From positions 62,001 through 126,000 of the forward strand of contig NZ_JANFXK010000004.1 in NCBI RefSeq assembly GCF_024459955.1: a stretch of DNA of 64,000 nucleotides, written 5' to 3'. The notes under the pieces are model-generated. The model was given only the letters and a program-made list of their open reading frames with translations. It was not told the DNA's origin and ran no database searches. How positions within the stretch are numbered: position 1 is the first letter of the stretch; each line of letters opens with the position of its first letter. The position numbers and the translations under genes are program-made. Below, piece after piece: positions 8,129 to 16,674 of this stretch. This DNA is from Anaerovorax odorimutans (GTDB lineage Bacteria; Bacillota; Clostridia; Peptostreptococcales; Anaerovoracaceae).

Positions 8129-8190
8129 AGCGTCCCCCTCCTTTTTTGCGGTTTGGTCTCGTTTGCTTTGCAATGTATTTATTGCAATTA

Positions 8191-8205
8191 TACAAAATTT
8201 TTGTA
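8191..8205. promoter_or_regulatory. 15-bp palindrome between divergent regulator genes
   Basis: TACAAAATTTTTGTA is a perfect palindrome around a central T, placed between the divergently read sigma-54 activator (start 8128) and the XRE gene (start 8259). It may be an operator for the XRE protein or for autoregulation. The AT-rich composition means chance cannot be ruled out. Confidence 0.35.
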
Positions 8206-8258
8206 CTAGAATCAATGTTAATGCACATAATGTTTATGGAAAGGTTTGGTAATATTTT

Positions 8259-8513
8259 ATGTCCCAAAAGTTAAGACAAATCCGGGATGTTTCCATCGGG
8301 GGAAATCTCAGAAAACTGAGAAAAGAAGCGCACATGACGCAGGAGCAGGTAGTGGCTCAGCTGCAGCTTCGCAACCAGCCTACGACCAGAAGCACCTATT
8401 CGCAAATAGAGTCCGGCACTTACAATATACGCATCAGTGAACTGGTCGCACTCGCTGAGATTTTCCATACGGACTATAACACGATTTTTGATGGGGTGAG
8501 CTACAAGAAGTAG
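8259..8513 (+). CDS. small XRE-family HTH transcriptional regulator
   Basis: An 84-residue protein that is almost wholly a lambda-repressor-like helix-turn-helix domain: GGNLRKLRKEAHMTQEQVV, then the recognition part TTRSTYSQIESGTYNIRISELVALAEIF. No second domain is present, so any inducer sensing must come from a partner or from dimerisation. It stands alone, divergent from the sigma-54 activator, with GGAAAGG upstream at a slightly long spacing. The gene is followed by a good promoter for the DUF2798 gene. Its target is unknown; the palindrome in the shared upstream region is a candidate. Confidence 0.85.
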   Translation: MSQKLRQIRDVSIGGNLRKLRKEAHMTQEQVVAQLQLRNQPTTRSTYSQIESGTYNIRISELVALAEIFHTDYNTIFDGVSYKK

Positions 8514-8554
8514 CTCCGGGAGAAGCGGCCTGAATATTGGTCAAATAAATTTTC

Positions 8555-8584
8555 TTGACAAACCCGATTTTCTTCTGATAAAAT
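8555..8584 (+). promoter_or_regulatory. sigma-A promoter of the DUF2798 gene
   Basis: TTGACA (8555-8560), an 18-nt spacer, then TAAAAT (8579-8584). The leader from here to the start at 8725 is about 135 nt and contains a tandem repeat. Confidence 0.7.
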
Positions 8585-8631
8585 ATGGTGCGTTGAAAAA
8601 GTTAAGATGTGTTTTAGATGCAAATGGTAGT

Positions 8632-8702
8632 GAAGATGGCAGTTGTTGTCATTCGTAGCGAAAGTTAGGAATGATGGCAGCTGTTTTTTTGCGTAGCAAA
8701 CG
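8632..8702 (+). repeat. imperfect tandem duplication in the DUF2798 leader
   Basis: Two units of 33-34 nt (8632-8664 and 8669-8702) share GAA(T)GATGGCAG(T/C)TGTT and a tiny hairpin: TTCG-TAG-CGAA in the first and TTTGC-GTA-GCAAA in the second. The loop differs while pairing is kept. The units lie just upstream of the AAAGGAGG of the DUF2798 gene. Confidence 0.5.
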
Positions 8703-8724
8703 CAGCAGAATAAAGGAGGATTTT

Positions 8725-9207
8725 ATGCCGCACAACAAAAGAGAAAGTTTGATTTATACTGTGATTATGTGTTTTGTCATGGTGCTATGGATGAGTGTTT
8801 ACAATGTATCCCTGCATAGTGGAGGATTGTCCGCGGAAAGCATCCGGGCCGGCTGGCTGGGGTTTCCCGCCGCTTACATCTTTGCCATGTGCTGTGACTG
8901 GTTCTTTGTCTCCAGACTGGCAAAGGGATTTGCCTTCCGCTTTCTGGTCCGCCCCGACGGCCACCCGCTGAAAAAGGTACTTTCAATTTCCTGCTGCATG
9001 GTGGTACCGATGGTCATCATCATGTCCCTGTACGGCGCATTGGAAAACGTTATTCACACCGGCCAGTGGAATATTCTTCCCATGATCTGGCTCACCAACA
9101 TTCCCATGAATTTCATTATGGCGCTGCCATTTCAGCTTTTGATCGCGGGACCGGTGACCAGAAAGGTCTTTCGCCTGGCTTTTCCAGAAGGCAAGGTTCT
9201 GGCATAA
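8725..9207 (+). CDS. DUF2798 family membrane protein
   Basis: A 160-residue protein with about four hydrophobic segments arranged as two similar halves, each with a helix that starts in a short polar loop and a second helix ending near Pro-Met (FPAAYIF and IPMNFIMALPFQL). This matches the DUF2798 pattern; its function is unknown. I chose ATG 8725 (MPHNKRES) because AAAGGAGG precedes it by 6 nt, and rejected a start at 8671 that has no ribosome site. It has its own promoter and a shared terminator, so it is monocistronic. Confidence 0.8.
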   Translation: MPHNKRESLIYTVIMCFVMVLWMSVYNVSLHSGGLSAESIRAGWLGFPAAYIFAMCCDWFFVSRLAKGFAFRFLVRPDGHPLKKVLSISCCMVVPMVIIMSLYGALENVIHTGQWNILPMIWLTNIPMNFIMALPFQLLIAGPVTRKVFRLAFPEGKVLA

Positions 9208-9218
9208 AAAAAAAAGAA

Positions 9219-9251
9219 GAGCCTCTTTGAATTTATAACTCAAAGAGGCTC
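9219..9251. terminator. bidirectional terminator
   Basis: GAGCCTCTTTGA pairs perfectly with TCAAAGAGGCTC across a 9-nt loop, with an A-run on the left and a T-rich stretch on the right. It serves the convergent DUF2798 and GGDEF genes. Confidence 0.9.
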
Positions 9252-9255
9252 CTTT

Positions 9256-11463
9256 TCAGCTTGTGTAAACTCGGTTGCGCCCTTCATTTTTCGCCTTGTA
9301 CAGCACCTTATCCGATGCTGCGACAAAATCCGCTAAGCAGTCATCCGGACACGGCTCGACACAAGCCACCCCGATGCTGACCGTTACGCTCGTAGGCTTC
9401 CCGTCGCCCAGATTTTCCACAGCAGCGCTTTCAACCTTCCGGCGAATTTTTTCCGCTACAAACGCAGCCCCTTCCAGATCCGTATTGGGCAGCAGTATGG
9501 AAAATTCATCGCCGCCGGTACGGGCCGCAAAATCCCCCGGACGCATAAGCGCTTCCCTGAATATGGCGGAAACCGTCTGCAGCAGCAAATCCCCCTGCGG
9601 GTGGCCATAGGTATCGTTATATTCCTTAAAACAATCTATATCGATTGTCAAAAGGCTCAGCGGAAGCCTGTATTTTATGGCTTCATTCCACTCATGCTGA
9701 AGCTGTTCTTCAAAGAAGTACCGATTGTACAGCGATGTAAGGTGATCCGTTATCACCATCTGGCGGGAAGAACGTTCTCTCTTTCGGTATAGGATCACCA
9801 CCAGCACCAGCACAATAATGAGAAGGGCGCAGATACCGATCAGATACGGAATTCTCTGCTGGGCCAGTTTCTTATCATAGTCGAAAACCCTTCTTTCCCA
9901 GTGATCCGTGATTTCCTCACAGTCCACCACTTCCTGCGCCTTGCTGACAATGGAACAAAGAGTTTTCTCTTCCTTATTAAACCCGAAATAGGATTCGCAG
10001 GGAATATCCAACGCCACATTCACCTTAAAACCCGGACGTTCCATATAATTGGTAATGTACAAAAGCAGGTGACGGGGCATCATGACAAGATCCACCTCCC
10101 CGGAATCCAAGGCTTCAAAGCACTGCTGCGCATCAGGATATAAAACGGAATTTGTATGATCCGGAAAAATACGGTTGAAAATTTCCTCATACGCGGAACC
10201 TTCCAGCAGCCCTACCTTTGCTGCGGATACCTGGCTGATGGTCATATCGTCTCTATCCATGCGGGACAAAAGCACATAAGTATCCACAGAATAAGGCTCC
10301 TCCGGCCATAAATAGTGTCCTTCCCGATCCTTGGACTTAAGGAGATTGGTGATGATTGCCGCATCGCCCCGGTCTAATTTATCGAGAATCGAATTCCAGG
10401 GCTCGTCTGCCCCGGTGGTCACTTCAAATGTAAGGCCCGTCAGGCTCTGCATTTCTTTCAGGATATCATGCGCAATCCCCTGCCACTCTTTTTCCTGCTT
10501 GTTGTAAAAGCTGACCGGATAGTTGTCAAACTCAGCCGCCACAGGCACCGGTATCTTGTTGTCAATATGATATTCCAGATATTCCTTTTCCTCTTCGGTA
10601 AGCTTCTTATAAAGATTGTGGCGCAGATATTCCTTTTCCCCCTGCTCATGAAGGATGGACAATTCCTCTTTGCCCCCGTGTTCCAGATATTTCTGGACCA
10701 CATCGATCAGGGGGCTGAGCTCCGGATCGGCAGTAGCCAGCGAAGCCGAGGTAAATGCTACCGGATAGTATTCCTGGTATGCGATATCCGGGTAGTACTC
10801 AAGGAGAGACTCGCTCATCGCCTCATAGATAAAGCCGTCGATCGTACCGTCCCGCAGTTTCTCGACCCCCTGTTGATAGTCCTGCACAAAGACAGCCTCA
10901 AAGGGCACTGCGGAAGTCTCCCGAACCCTTTCATAGGTAATGGAACCCTTTAAAAATCCGTAGCGAAGCTTCTGGCTGCCATTGATCAGGTCCAGCGGCG
11001 CCCGCTTTCCATTGCGAAATACGGAAAAGGACCGTTCCGCTATGGAGCTGGTCATAAAATACTTTTCACGCCTGTCAGGAGTCGCCGTCAAATCTCCGCA
11101 CAGATCGACAGAGCCGTTGCCCAAACCATCCATCAACTCATTCCATTCCATGATCCTGGGAGTGATTTTCAAGCCAAACAGGTCGCTGAGCCGCTGGCAT
11201 ATGAGCCGGGTATAGCCTTCGATCTCGCCGTCCCCTGCCACAAATGCTTCCTCCGAATGGATCATTCCATAAACAAGCCCGTCGGGATTTTGTTTTTTTA
11301 TCGATTCGATATCGGCGATTTCTTCTTTGGTCACTTCGGGAATGTCCGTATAATATGAAATATCTTTGCCGTTTTCCGTTTCCGCTGCTGAGGAAACGAG
11401 CGGACAGGCGCATAATATAAGGATCAAAGCGAAAACGCAAAAAAATCGATGCTGCTTATGCAT
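9256..11463 (-). CDS. diguanylate cyclase with two periplasmic-binding (SBP_bac_3) sensor domains
   Basis: Membrane-bound c-di-GMP synthase of 735 residues. It has a signal peptide/anchor (residues 1-28), two tandem extracellular solute-binding type 3 domains (about 45-280 and 290-525), one transmembrane helix (about 537-557) and a cytoplasmic GGDEF domain. The active-site GGDEF is intact and the inhibitory RxxD site (RPGD) lies exactly five residues before it, so product inhibition is expected. The paired binding domains point to sensing of an amino acid or a related small solute. GGAGG precedes two adjacent ATG codons; the second (11463) has the better spacing. It shares a strand with the GntR gene 30 nt upstream and may be transcribed with it. 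Confidence 0.9.
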   Translation of the reverse strand: MHKQHRFFCVFALILILCACPLVSSAAETENGKDISYYTDIPEVTKEEIADIESIKKQNPDGLVYGMIHSEEAFVAGDGEIEGYTRLICQRLSDLFGLKITPRIMEWNELMDGLGNGSVDLCGDLTATPDRREKYFMTSSIAERSFSVFRNGKRAPLDLINGSQKLRYGFLKGSITYERVRETSAVPFEAVFVQDYQQGVEKLRDGTIDGFIYEAMSESLLEYYPDIAYQEYYPVAFTSASLATADPELSPLIDVVQKYLEHGGKEELSILHEQGEKEYLRHNLYKKLTEEEKEYLEYHIDNKIPVPVAAEFDNYPVSFYNKQEKEWQGIAHDILKEMQSLTGLTFEVTTGADEPWNSILDKLDRGDAAIITNLLKSKDREGHYLWPEEPYSVDTYVLLSRMDRDDMTISQVSAAKVGLLEGSAYEEIFNRIFPDHTNSVLYPDAQQCFEALDSGEVDLVMMPRHLLLYITNYMERPGFKVNVALDIPCESYFGFNKEEKTLCSIVSKAQEVVDCEEITDHWERRVFDYDKKLAQQRIPYLIGICALLIIVLVLVVILYRKRERSSRQMVITDHLTSLYNRYFFEEQLQHEWNEAIKYRLPLSLLTIDIDCFKEYNDTYGHPQGDLLLQTVSAIFREALMRPGDFAARTGGDEFSILLPNTDLEGAAFVAEKIRRKVESAAVENLGDGKPTSVTVSIGVACVEPCPDDCLADFVAASDKVLYKAKNEGRNRVYTS

Positions 11464-11493
11464 CATTTATCCTCCAAAAAATAATTCTCTATG

Positions 11494-12939
11494 TTATTCA
11501 TCCAGAACAAGTCCGGCGGCCTCCTCGAGTCCCAGCCCGATAAGCCGCTTCACAATCAATCTGATTTCGTGCTGCATCATCGCCTCCAGGTTTGCGGAAA
11601 AGCCCTCCACATCGCGCCGCTCCAAACAATCCAAAATGGGTTGGAAATACGGAATATAAACGGCGGTGTACTTTTGCCTGTCTTCCAGCAGGCCCCGAAG
11701 GGGGTACCCCCAAAGCAGAAGCCGGAACAGTTCCGTGTAGACCATCCTGACCGTCGCGAGGGGCGAGTCCTGGGAAATTCGTTCTATAATGGTGTATGGC
11801 ACAAGCTCATGCCGCTGCTGCTGCGCACAGATAATGATCCCTGCTTTCCACTTTTCAGCCGTCTTTTGATCGATAGAAGAAAGCGTGGCCTCGGCGACCT
11901 GCCGGCAGGATAAAGTCAGGATATGCACACTTTTCACATGGGTCAGCAGACGCTTGTGCACAGACGGCTGGGAGAAATCACAGTTTTCCGTGATCTGCTC
12001 CGGCGGAAGAACCTTTGTGCCCACACCGTTGACGGATTTCGCCGCACCAATGTCGTTCAGGAGAGCTATCGCACGGCGTGCTGTATTGAGAGAAATATGC
12101 TTCTCCCTCGCCAGTGTGTTCAGCGAAGGCAGCAGGGAATCGGTAGGATAAACGCCCTGACTCATCTCAACCAAAAGTTCCATACTCAGCGAATAACAGA
12201 TCTGAGAGGCTTTCTTGTACGGGCTCCACGAGAAAACGGCCTGCTGGTCAGAGGCTGGGAGCCGAACCCCGTTCTCATAGAACTGGCGAAGGGCGATCTC
12301 CTTCTGTCCCTGAAAGGCCTCAACCGAAGCGCGAAGGGCCGTCCAGTTTTGTTCCCGACACAACGTAATCATTTGCAGCAATGGATTTTGGTTCTGATTG
12401 AGCAGATTCAGGTTGCCGGACACGCTGAGAAAAGGCGTCAGGAAAAACATGAGCGTCTTCCACACAAGGCGATTGAGCATATCATTTCCCAAATTACCAT
12501 AGATCGCCTGGAGCTGCTGAATCATAACATAGGGCCTCATGCTTTCATTCGAGGCGGAAAGCTGCTCGACCTGATCCAGCAATTCCGGAGAAGCATGCTT
12601 GAAACCCAGCCATTGCGCATTGCTGAACAGCGGCTGTATAGACTGCCCCAGATCCATCAGGGCGTCCTTCCGCCCCGCAAAAAATTTCCGGATACATGCT
12701 TCGGAATCCTGCCCGCTGTAAGATACGCTGACCTTGACACCGACGCTTTTGGAAATCGTAATATAGCCCTCACGCTGCAGCTGCCGGTAGGCAGCGCGAA
12801 TTGTCTTGACGGAAACCATAAAAAGCCGGGCCGCATCCTCTATGGTTGGGAGACGTTCTCCAAACCTATAGACGCCAAACTGAATTTGCGTCCTGAGAAC
12901 ATAGTAGACCTCCTGCTGCAGCTCCATGCCATTCTCCAC
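11494..12939 (-). CDS. GntR-family regulator with two winged-helix DNA-binding domains
   Basis: A 481-residue protein with a GntR winged helix at the N terminus (about 1-75, FGERLPTIEDAARLFMVSVKT) and a second one in the middle (about 255-305, DSLLPSLNTLAREKHISLNT). The regions after each are helical and unlike the FadR or UTRA effector domains. The start is GTG at 12939 with GGGGGGA before it. The double-headed layout is unusual and suggests intramolecular bridging of two sites. It is divergent from the histidine kinase and binding-protein genes, whose shared control region contains a palindrome and a direct repeat that could be its operators. Confidence 0.85.
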   Translation of the reverse strand: MENGMELQQEVYYVLRTQIQFGVYRFGERLPTIEDAARLFMVSVKTIRAAYRQLQREGYITISKSVGVKVSVSYSGQDSEACIRKFFAGRKDALMDLGQSIQPLFSNAQWLGFKHASPELLDQVEQLSASNESMRPYVMIQQLQAIYGNLGNDMLNRLVWKTLMFFLTPFLSVSGNLNLLNQNQNPLLQMITLCREQNWTALRASVEAFQGQKEIALRQFYENGVRLPASDQQAVFSWSPYKKASQICYSLSMELLVEMSQGVYPTDSLLPSLNTLAREKHISLNTARRAIALLNDIGAAKSVNGVGTKVLPPEQITENCDFSQPSVHKRLLTHVKSVHILTLSCRQVAEATLSSIDQKTAEKWKAGIIICAQQQRHELVPYTIIERISQDSPLATVRMVYTELFRLLLWGYPLRGLLEDRQKYTAVYIPYFQPILDCLERRDVEGFSANLEAMMQHEIRLIVKRLIGLGLEEAAGLVLDE

Positions 12940-12981
12940 ACAAATCCCCCCATTCCCGGTGTTCTTTTCAACTAGTATAGC

Positions 12982-12997
12982 ATTTTTTATAAAAAAT
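12982..12997. promoter_or_regulatory. AT palindrome, candidate operator in the GntR/kinase control region
   Basis: ATTTTTTATAAAAAAT is a perfect 16-bp palindrome. A CCCCGGACC motif occurs twice in direct orientation nearby (about 13022-13041). On the minus strand a TATACT box lies just downstream of the palindrome, where it could be the -10 of the GntR gene. Confidence 0.4.
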
Positions 12998-13042
12998 CAC
13001 CATAAAAAAACGCAAGGAACTCCCCGGACCGGCCCCGGACCA

Positions 13043-13071
13043 TTGCTATTTTAGAATAACTCTGTTATAAT
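13043..13071 (+). promoter_or_regulatory. sigma-A promoter of the kinase-binding protein operon
   Basis: TTGCTA, a 17-nt spacer, then the consensus TATAAT, about 40 nt before the kinase start codon. Confidence 0.8.
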
Positions 13072-13111
13072 AAACGCTAAGTAACTATGTGGACAAGGTC
13101 GGAGGGGGCTT

Positions 13112-15220
13112 ATGAGAAACTGGAGAAAAGGCAAAATTGTAGCCGTCGTTTTGACGACTCTGGTTGTTTTATCAGCGTCAGTGTGGGCGTATATCGATCG
13201 ACTCTCCCATGCGACGGAATCATCGGTTCTCACCTTCATGAAGGAGCTGTCCTGGCACGACCTGCGAAATATACAAAGCGAGCTAAACAACTCGTGGAAT
13301 GAAATCGCGGCTGTTTATTCCAGAACGGAAACCAGCCGGTGCAAAACCATACAGGAGGTCTGCAGTCGCCTGAATATTGAGCAGACGACCAACATCTTCG
13401 ACCTCATTTATTTGGTGGATTCCGAGGGAAAAACCTATTCCGGCACAAATGCCGTGCAGGATGACAGCGACAAGATTTATATACGCACCCTGCTCTCCGG
13501 GGATCAAAAATTTGTCATGCGCTATGATGAATCGGATGTCTTAGAGACCACAAGGGAAAACCTTGTTTATGGTGTTCACTGCAACCCGTTTCGCGTAGAC
13601 GGTGTGGAGTTCATCGGGATCGTCGGATTTGCGAAGATCAATCTGATTGAGGAACGTCTGAAAATCGACAGCTTTGACCAGCAGGGCTATACTTCCATTA
13701 TCGACGTGGCCGGAAATTACGTGGTCAATCGGAATCGCGATGCCGGAATTGGAAAAATAAGTAATTATTATGAAGAGCTTCGAGATGGTGCAAATCTCTC
13801 GGAAAAGGATCTCGAATCAATTACTACCCGACTGGAACAGAGGGAATCTTTCATCGAATACTTTGACTATGGGGAGGATGACGCACAGGTCGTATCGTTC
13901 GTTCCCATCCCCGAATCGACATGGAGCATCGTTCTGACCGTTCCTGAAAAGGTATTCAACAAACAAACGCAGCATTTTGTCACGCTGACTGCCATTATGC
14001 TGGCAGTCGTTGTCCTTACGCTGTGCCTGATGATGCTGCTCATCATCCGCATGTCGGCGACTTCCGCCATAGCAAGAGCGGAAGCAAAGGCCCGCGGTGA
14101 CTTTCTCTCCAGCATGAGCCATGAAATCCGTACACCGCTCAACGGTATCGTCGGGCTGAACCACCTGATGCAGGAAAATCTTGAGAATCCAAACAAACTG
14201 AAGGACTATCTCGGCAAATCGGATTCTACCGCAAAGTACCTGCTCTCCCTTGTCAACGATATTTTGGATATGTCCAAGCTGCAGGCCGGAAAGGTGGATT
14301 TACTCCTCAAGCCGTTTTCCCTTCATCATCTGCTCTCCATGGTCGAATCCATCACGCGCAGCCGCACGGAAGAAAAGGAAATTCACTTCCAAATTGAATC
14401 GGACCTCCAGGCCCCTGATCTCGTGGGAGATGAAATACGGGTCGAACAAATTTTAATCAACATCCTCGGAAATGCTGTCAAATTTACGCCGAAAGGCGGC
14501 CGCATCGTCCTGCGGGTGTTTCAGTCGGAGGCGGCAGCCGGCAAAATCACCACGACTTTTGAAGTCGAGGATACCGGCTGTGGCATCAGCGAGGAGTTCC
14601 AGAAAAAGATATTTAACCCATTCAGCCAGGAACACGGCACCATTTCTAAGGGGATGCAGGGTACCGGACTTGGCATGTCGATCAGCTCCCTGTTGGCAAA
14701 ACAGATGGGCGGAACCCTTTCCGTCAGGAGCAAGCTCGGTGAAGGAAGCTGCTTTACCTTTGCGATGACTGCGGATCTGGCAGACGCGGTCCCAATAGTA
14801 GCAGTAGATGTGGACGCACAACCACTCCAAGTGGAGACGAACAGGAAGTTGAAGATTTTGATTGCTGAAGATAATGAGCTGAATGCGGAGATCCTGATCG
14901 AGCTGCTGCATACCGCGGGTTTTGACGTGTCCCACGCTGCCGATGGTGGACAAGTGGTCGAGATGTTTGAGGCCTCGAGCGCAAATGAGTTTGACGTCAT
15001 CTTGATGGATGTGCAGATGCCCGTGCGGAATGGCTATGAAGCGGCCAGGATCATTCGCGCCATGGACCGCCCGGATGCAAAAACAGTTGTCATCTATGCC
15101 TGCACAGCCAACACCTTCAAGGCGGATCAGGAAAAGGCCAAAGAAAGCGGTATGGACGGATTTATCGCAAAGCCGATCGACGTAAAAAATCTCATGCAAA
15201 TGCTTACTCTGCCAAAATAA
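13112..15220 (+). CDS. hybrid sensor histidine kinase with C-terminal receiver domain
   Basis: A 702-residue membrane kinase. A first transmembrane helix (about 8-28) and a second (about 285-306) enclose a large extracellular sensor, probably double-Cache. The HisKA domain carries SMSHEIRTPLNG with the phosphorylated His337, the ATPase domain has NILGNAVKFTPKGG (N box) and DTGCGI and GTGLGMSI (G boxes), and the receiver has the phosphoacceptor Asp633 in LMDVQMP. There is no DNA-binding output in the chain and no separate response regulator nearby, so the partner may be the neighbouring GntR protein or a distant phosphotransfer protein. GGAGGGGG precedes the ATG. The binding lipoprotein gene starts 14 nt after the stop, giving a two-gene operon. 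Confidence 0.93.
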   Translation: MRNWRKGKIVAVVLTTLVVLSASVWAYIDRLSHATESSVLTFMKELSWHDLRNIQSELNNSWNEIAAVYSRTETSRCKTIQEVCSRLNIEQTTNIFDLIYLVDSEGKTYSGTNAVQDDSDKIYIRTLLSGDQKFVMRYDESDVLETTRENLVYGVHCNPFRVDGVEFIGIVGFAKINLIEERLKIDSFDQQGYTSIIDVAGNYVVNRNRDAGIGKISNYYEELRDGANLSEKDLESITTRLEQRESFIEYFDYGEDDAQVVSFVPIPESTWSIVLTVPEKVFNKQTQHFVTLTAIMLAVVVLTLCLMMLLIIRMSATSAIARAEAKARGDFLSSMSHEIRTPLNGIVGLNHLMQENLENPNKLKDYLGKSDSTAKYLLSLVNDILDMSKLQAGKVDLLLKPFSLHHLLSMVESITRSRTEEKEIHFQIESDLQAPDLVGDEIRVEQILINILGNAVKFTPKGGRIVLRVFQSEAAAGKITTTFEVEDTGCGISEEFQKKIFNPFSQEHGTISKGMQGTGLGMSISSLLAKQMGGTLSVRSKLGEGSCFTFAMTADLADAVPIVAVDVDAQPLQVETNRKLKILIAEDNELNAEILIELLHTAGFDVSHAADGGQVVEMFEASSANEFDVILMDVQMPVRNGYEAARIIRAMDRPDAKTVVIYACTANTFKADQEKAKESGMDGFIAKPIDVKNLMQMLTLPK

Positions 15221-15234
15221 AGGAGGACCTGAAA

Positions 15235-16563
15235 ATGAAAAATTGGAAACGGATGTTGGCGGCAGGACTAATCCTGACAGTGGCTTTTGGCGTGCTGATC
15301 GGTTGCGCGCCCAAGGGGGCTGCGAAACCACAGGTAACGTTGATGATCAAGCTCCCGCCGCTGACCGTGGCAAATGCCGATACCGACATAAAGGACGCCT
15401 ATGAGATTCTAAAACAGGCCGGCCAGGAATTTGCGGCGCAGTACGCAAATGCGGATGTTACGGTCAAGGTGGTCAAGTTCGCCTATACTGAGGAAGACGA
15501 CTACATCACGGACTGCTTTGACACGGAGGATGCTGCGGATGTCCTGTTTGAAGGCTACTTCAATATGGCGGGGTATATCCATACGGGCCGCGTAGTTCCC
15601 CTGGACGATATTATCACGGAGGACATGCGCTCCGACGTGGATGACGCCAGCTGGGAAATGAGCCAGGTAAATGGGAAAACCTATATGCTGCCCTATTACA
15701 GCCTGCAAAACACCCTCTGCTTTAAGAAAAAGCTGTTCCGCCAGTGCGGGTTGGACGAATACATCGGAGAGGAGGGCACAATTCAAAGCTGGACGCTGGA
15801 TGAATGGGAGCACATTCTCTCCACATTATCCGAAAAGCTGCCAAAGATGTCATATCCCATGCTGATGTACGCCAAGAACGATCAGGGAGATACCCATATC
15901 ATGACCCTGCTGCGCAGCCGTGGAAGCGAATTCTTTGATAAAAACGGCCGCTTCCATATTAACACGCCGGAGGGAGTCGCCGCGCTTCAATGGATCGCGG
16001 ATTGCTATAAAAAAGGATACTTCCCGGCCGGCTGCGAGAACATGGAAATCAATGACTGCAACACGCTCTTCCTGAATAACCAGTTGGCAATCTACATGAC
16101 GAACAGCGCCACGGCGATCAATCTGGATTCGGACACGATGGGCTTCGTCAACTTCCCCAGCGAGGACGGGGCCGGATATAACACTTCGTTTGTCACTGGC
16201 TTTGAAGTCTTTGACAACGGGGATGCGGCAAAGCTGGAAGCAGCCAAAGCCTTTGTCCGCTATTTCTACGACAACGAGGAGCTGATGAATTATGCGCAGG
16301 TTGGCATTCCTGCAAGCAAGGCCACGACGGAACGCGTAAGCGAGCATATCTTCATGCAGGAAGCTTATTCAGCCAACGCCGTCAACACGGTAGATTTTAC
16401 GGCCAACAACCCCAACTGGCGCGGCGTGCGCGATGTGTTCTATCCGCACATCCATGACCTGCTGGCCGGAAACAGGACCCCAAAAGAGGTTGCGGCGGCC
16501 ATCGATGCGGACTGCAACGCTGCTATTGAAAACGGCTGGGCAAACAGTAAATTACATAAGTAG
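15235..16563 (+). CDS. extracellular solute-binding lipoprotein (family 1, sugar type)
   Basis: A 442-residue exported lipoprotein. Residues 1-24 are a lipoprotein signal ending in the lipobox LIGC, so Cys would be acylated and the protein tethered outside the membrane. The remainder has the periplasmic-binding type 2 fold pattern of ABC carbohydrate receptors (for example GVAALQWIADCYKKGYFP). No permease or ATPase genes are near. Being co-transcribed with the hybrid kinase, it more likely delivers ligand to the kinase sensor than to a transporter. The start is set by AAAGGAGG 7 nt upstream of the ATG. Confidence 0.88.
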   Translation: MKNWKRMLAAGLILTVAFGVLIGCAPKGAAKPQVTLMIKLPPLTVANADTDIKDAYEILKQAGQEFAAQYANADVTVKVVKFAYTEEDDYITDCFDTEDAADVLFEGYFNMAGYIHTGRVVPLDDIITEDMRSDVDDASWEMSQVNGKTYMLPYYSLQNTLCFKKKLFRQCGLDEYIGEEGTIQSWTLDEWEHILSTLSEKLPKMSYPMLMYAKNDQGDTHIMTLLRSRGSEFFDKNGRFHINTPEGVAALQWIADCYKKGYFPAGCENMEINDCNTLFLNNQLAIYMTNSATAINLDSDTMGFVNFPSEDGAGYNTSFVTGFEVFDNGDAAKLEAAKAFVRYFYDNEELMNYAQVGIPASKATTERVSEHIFMQEAYSANAVNTVDFTANNPNWRGVRDVFYPHIHDLLAGNRTPKEVAAAIDADCNAAIENGWANSKLHK

Positions 16564-16610
16564 ATATATTCTGTCTGCCTTTTCCTGAAAAAATAAAATA
16601 GTGTAAATTG

Positions 16611-16641
16611 GAGAGGAGGGAGTGACTAGCTCCCTCCTCTC
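16611..16641 (+). terminator. strong GC-rich hairpin after the binding-protein gene
   Basis: GAGAGGAGGGAG pairs with CTCCCTCCTCTC around a short loop. No T-run follows, so it may act as a 3' end stabiliser or a factor-dependent stop as much as an intrinsic terminator. Confidence 0.55.
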
Positions 16642-16674
16642 ATGGCGTCGTGCGCACTGTTTCCCAAAACAAAA

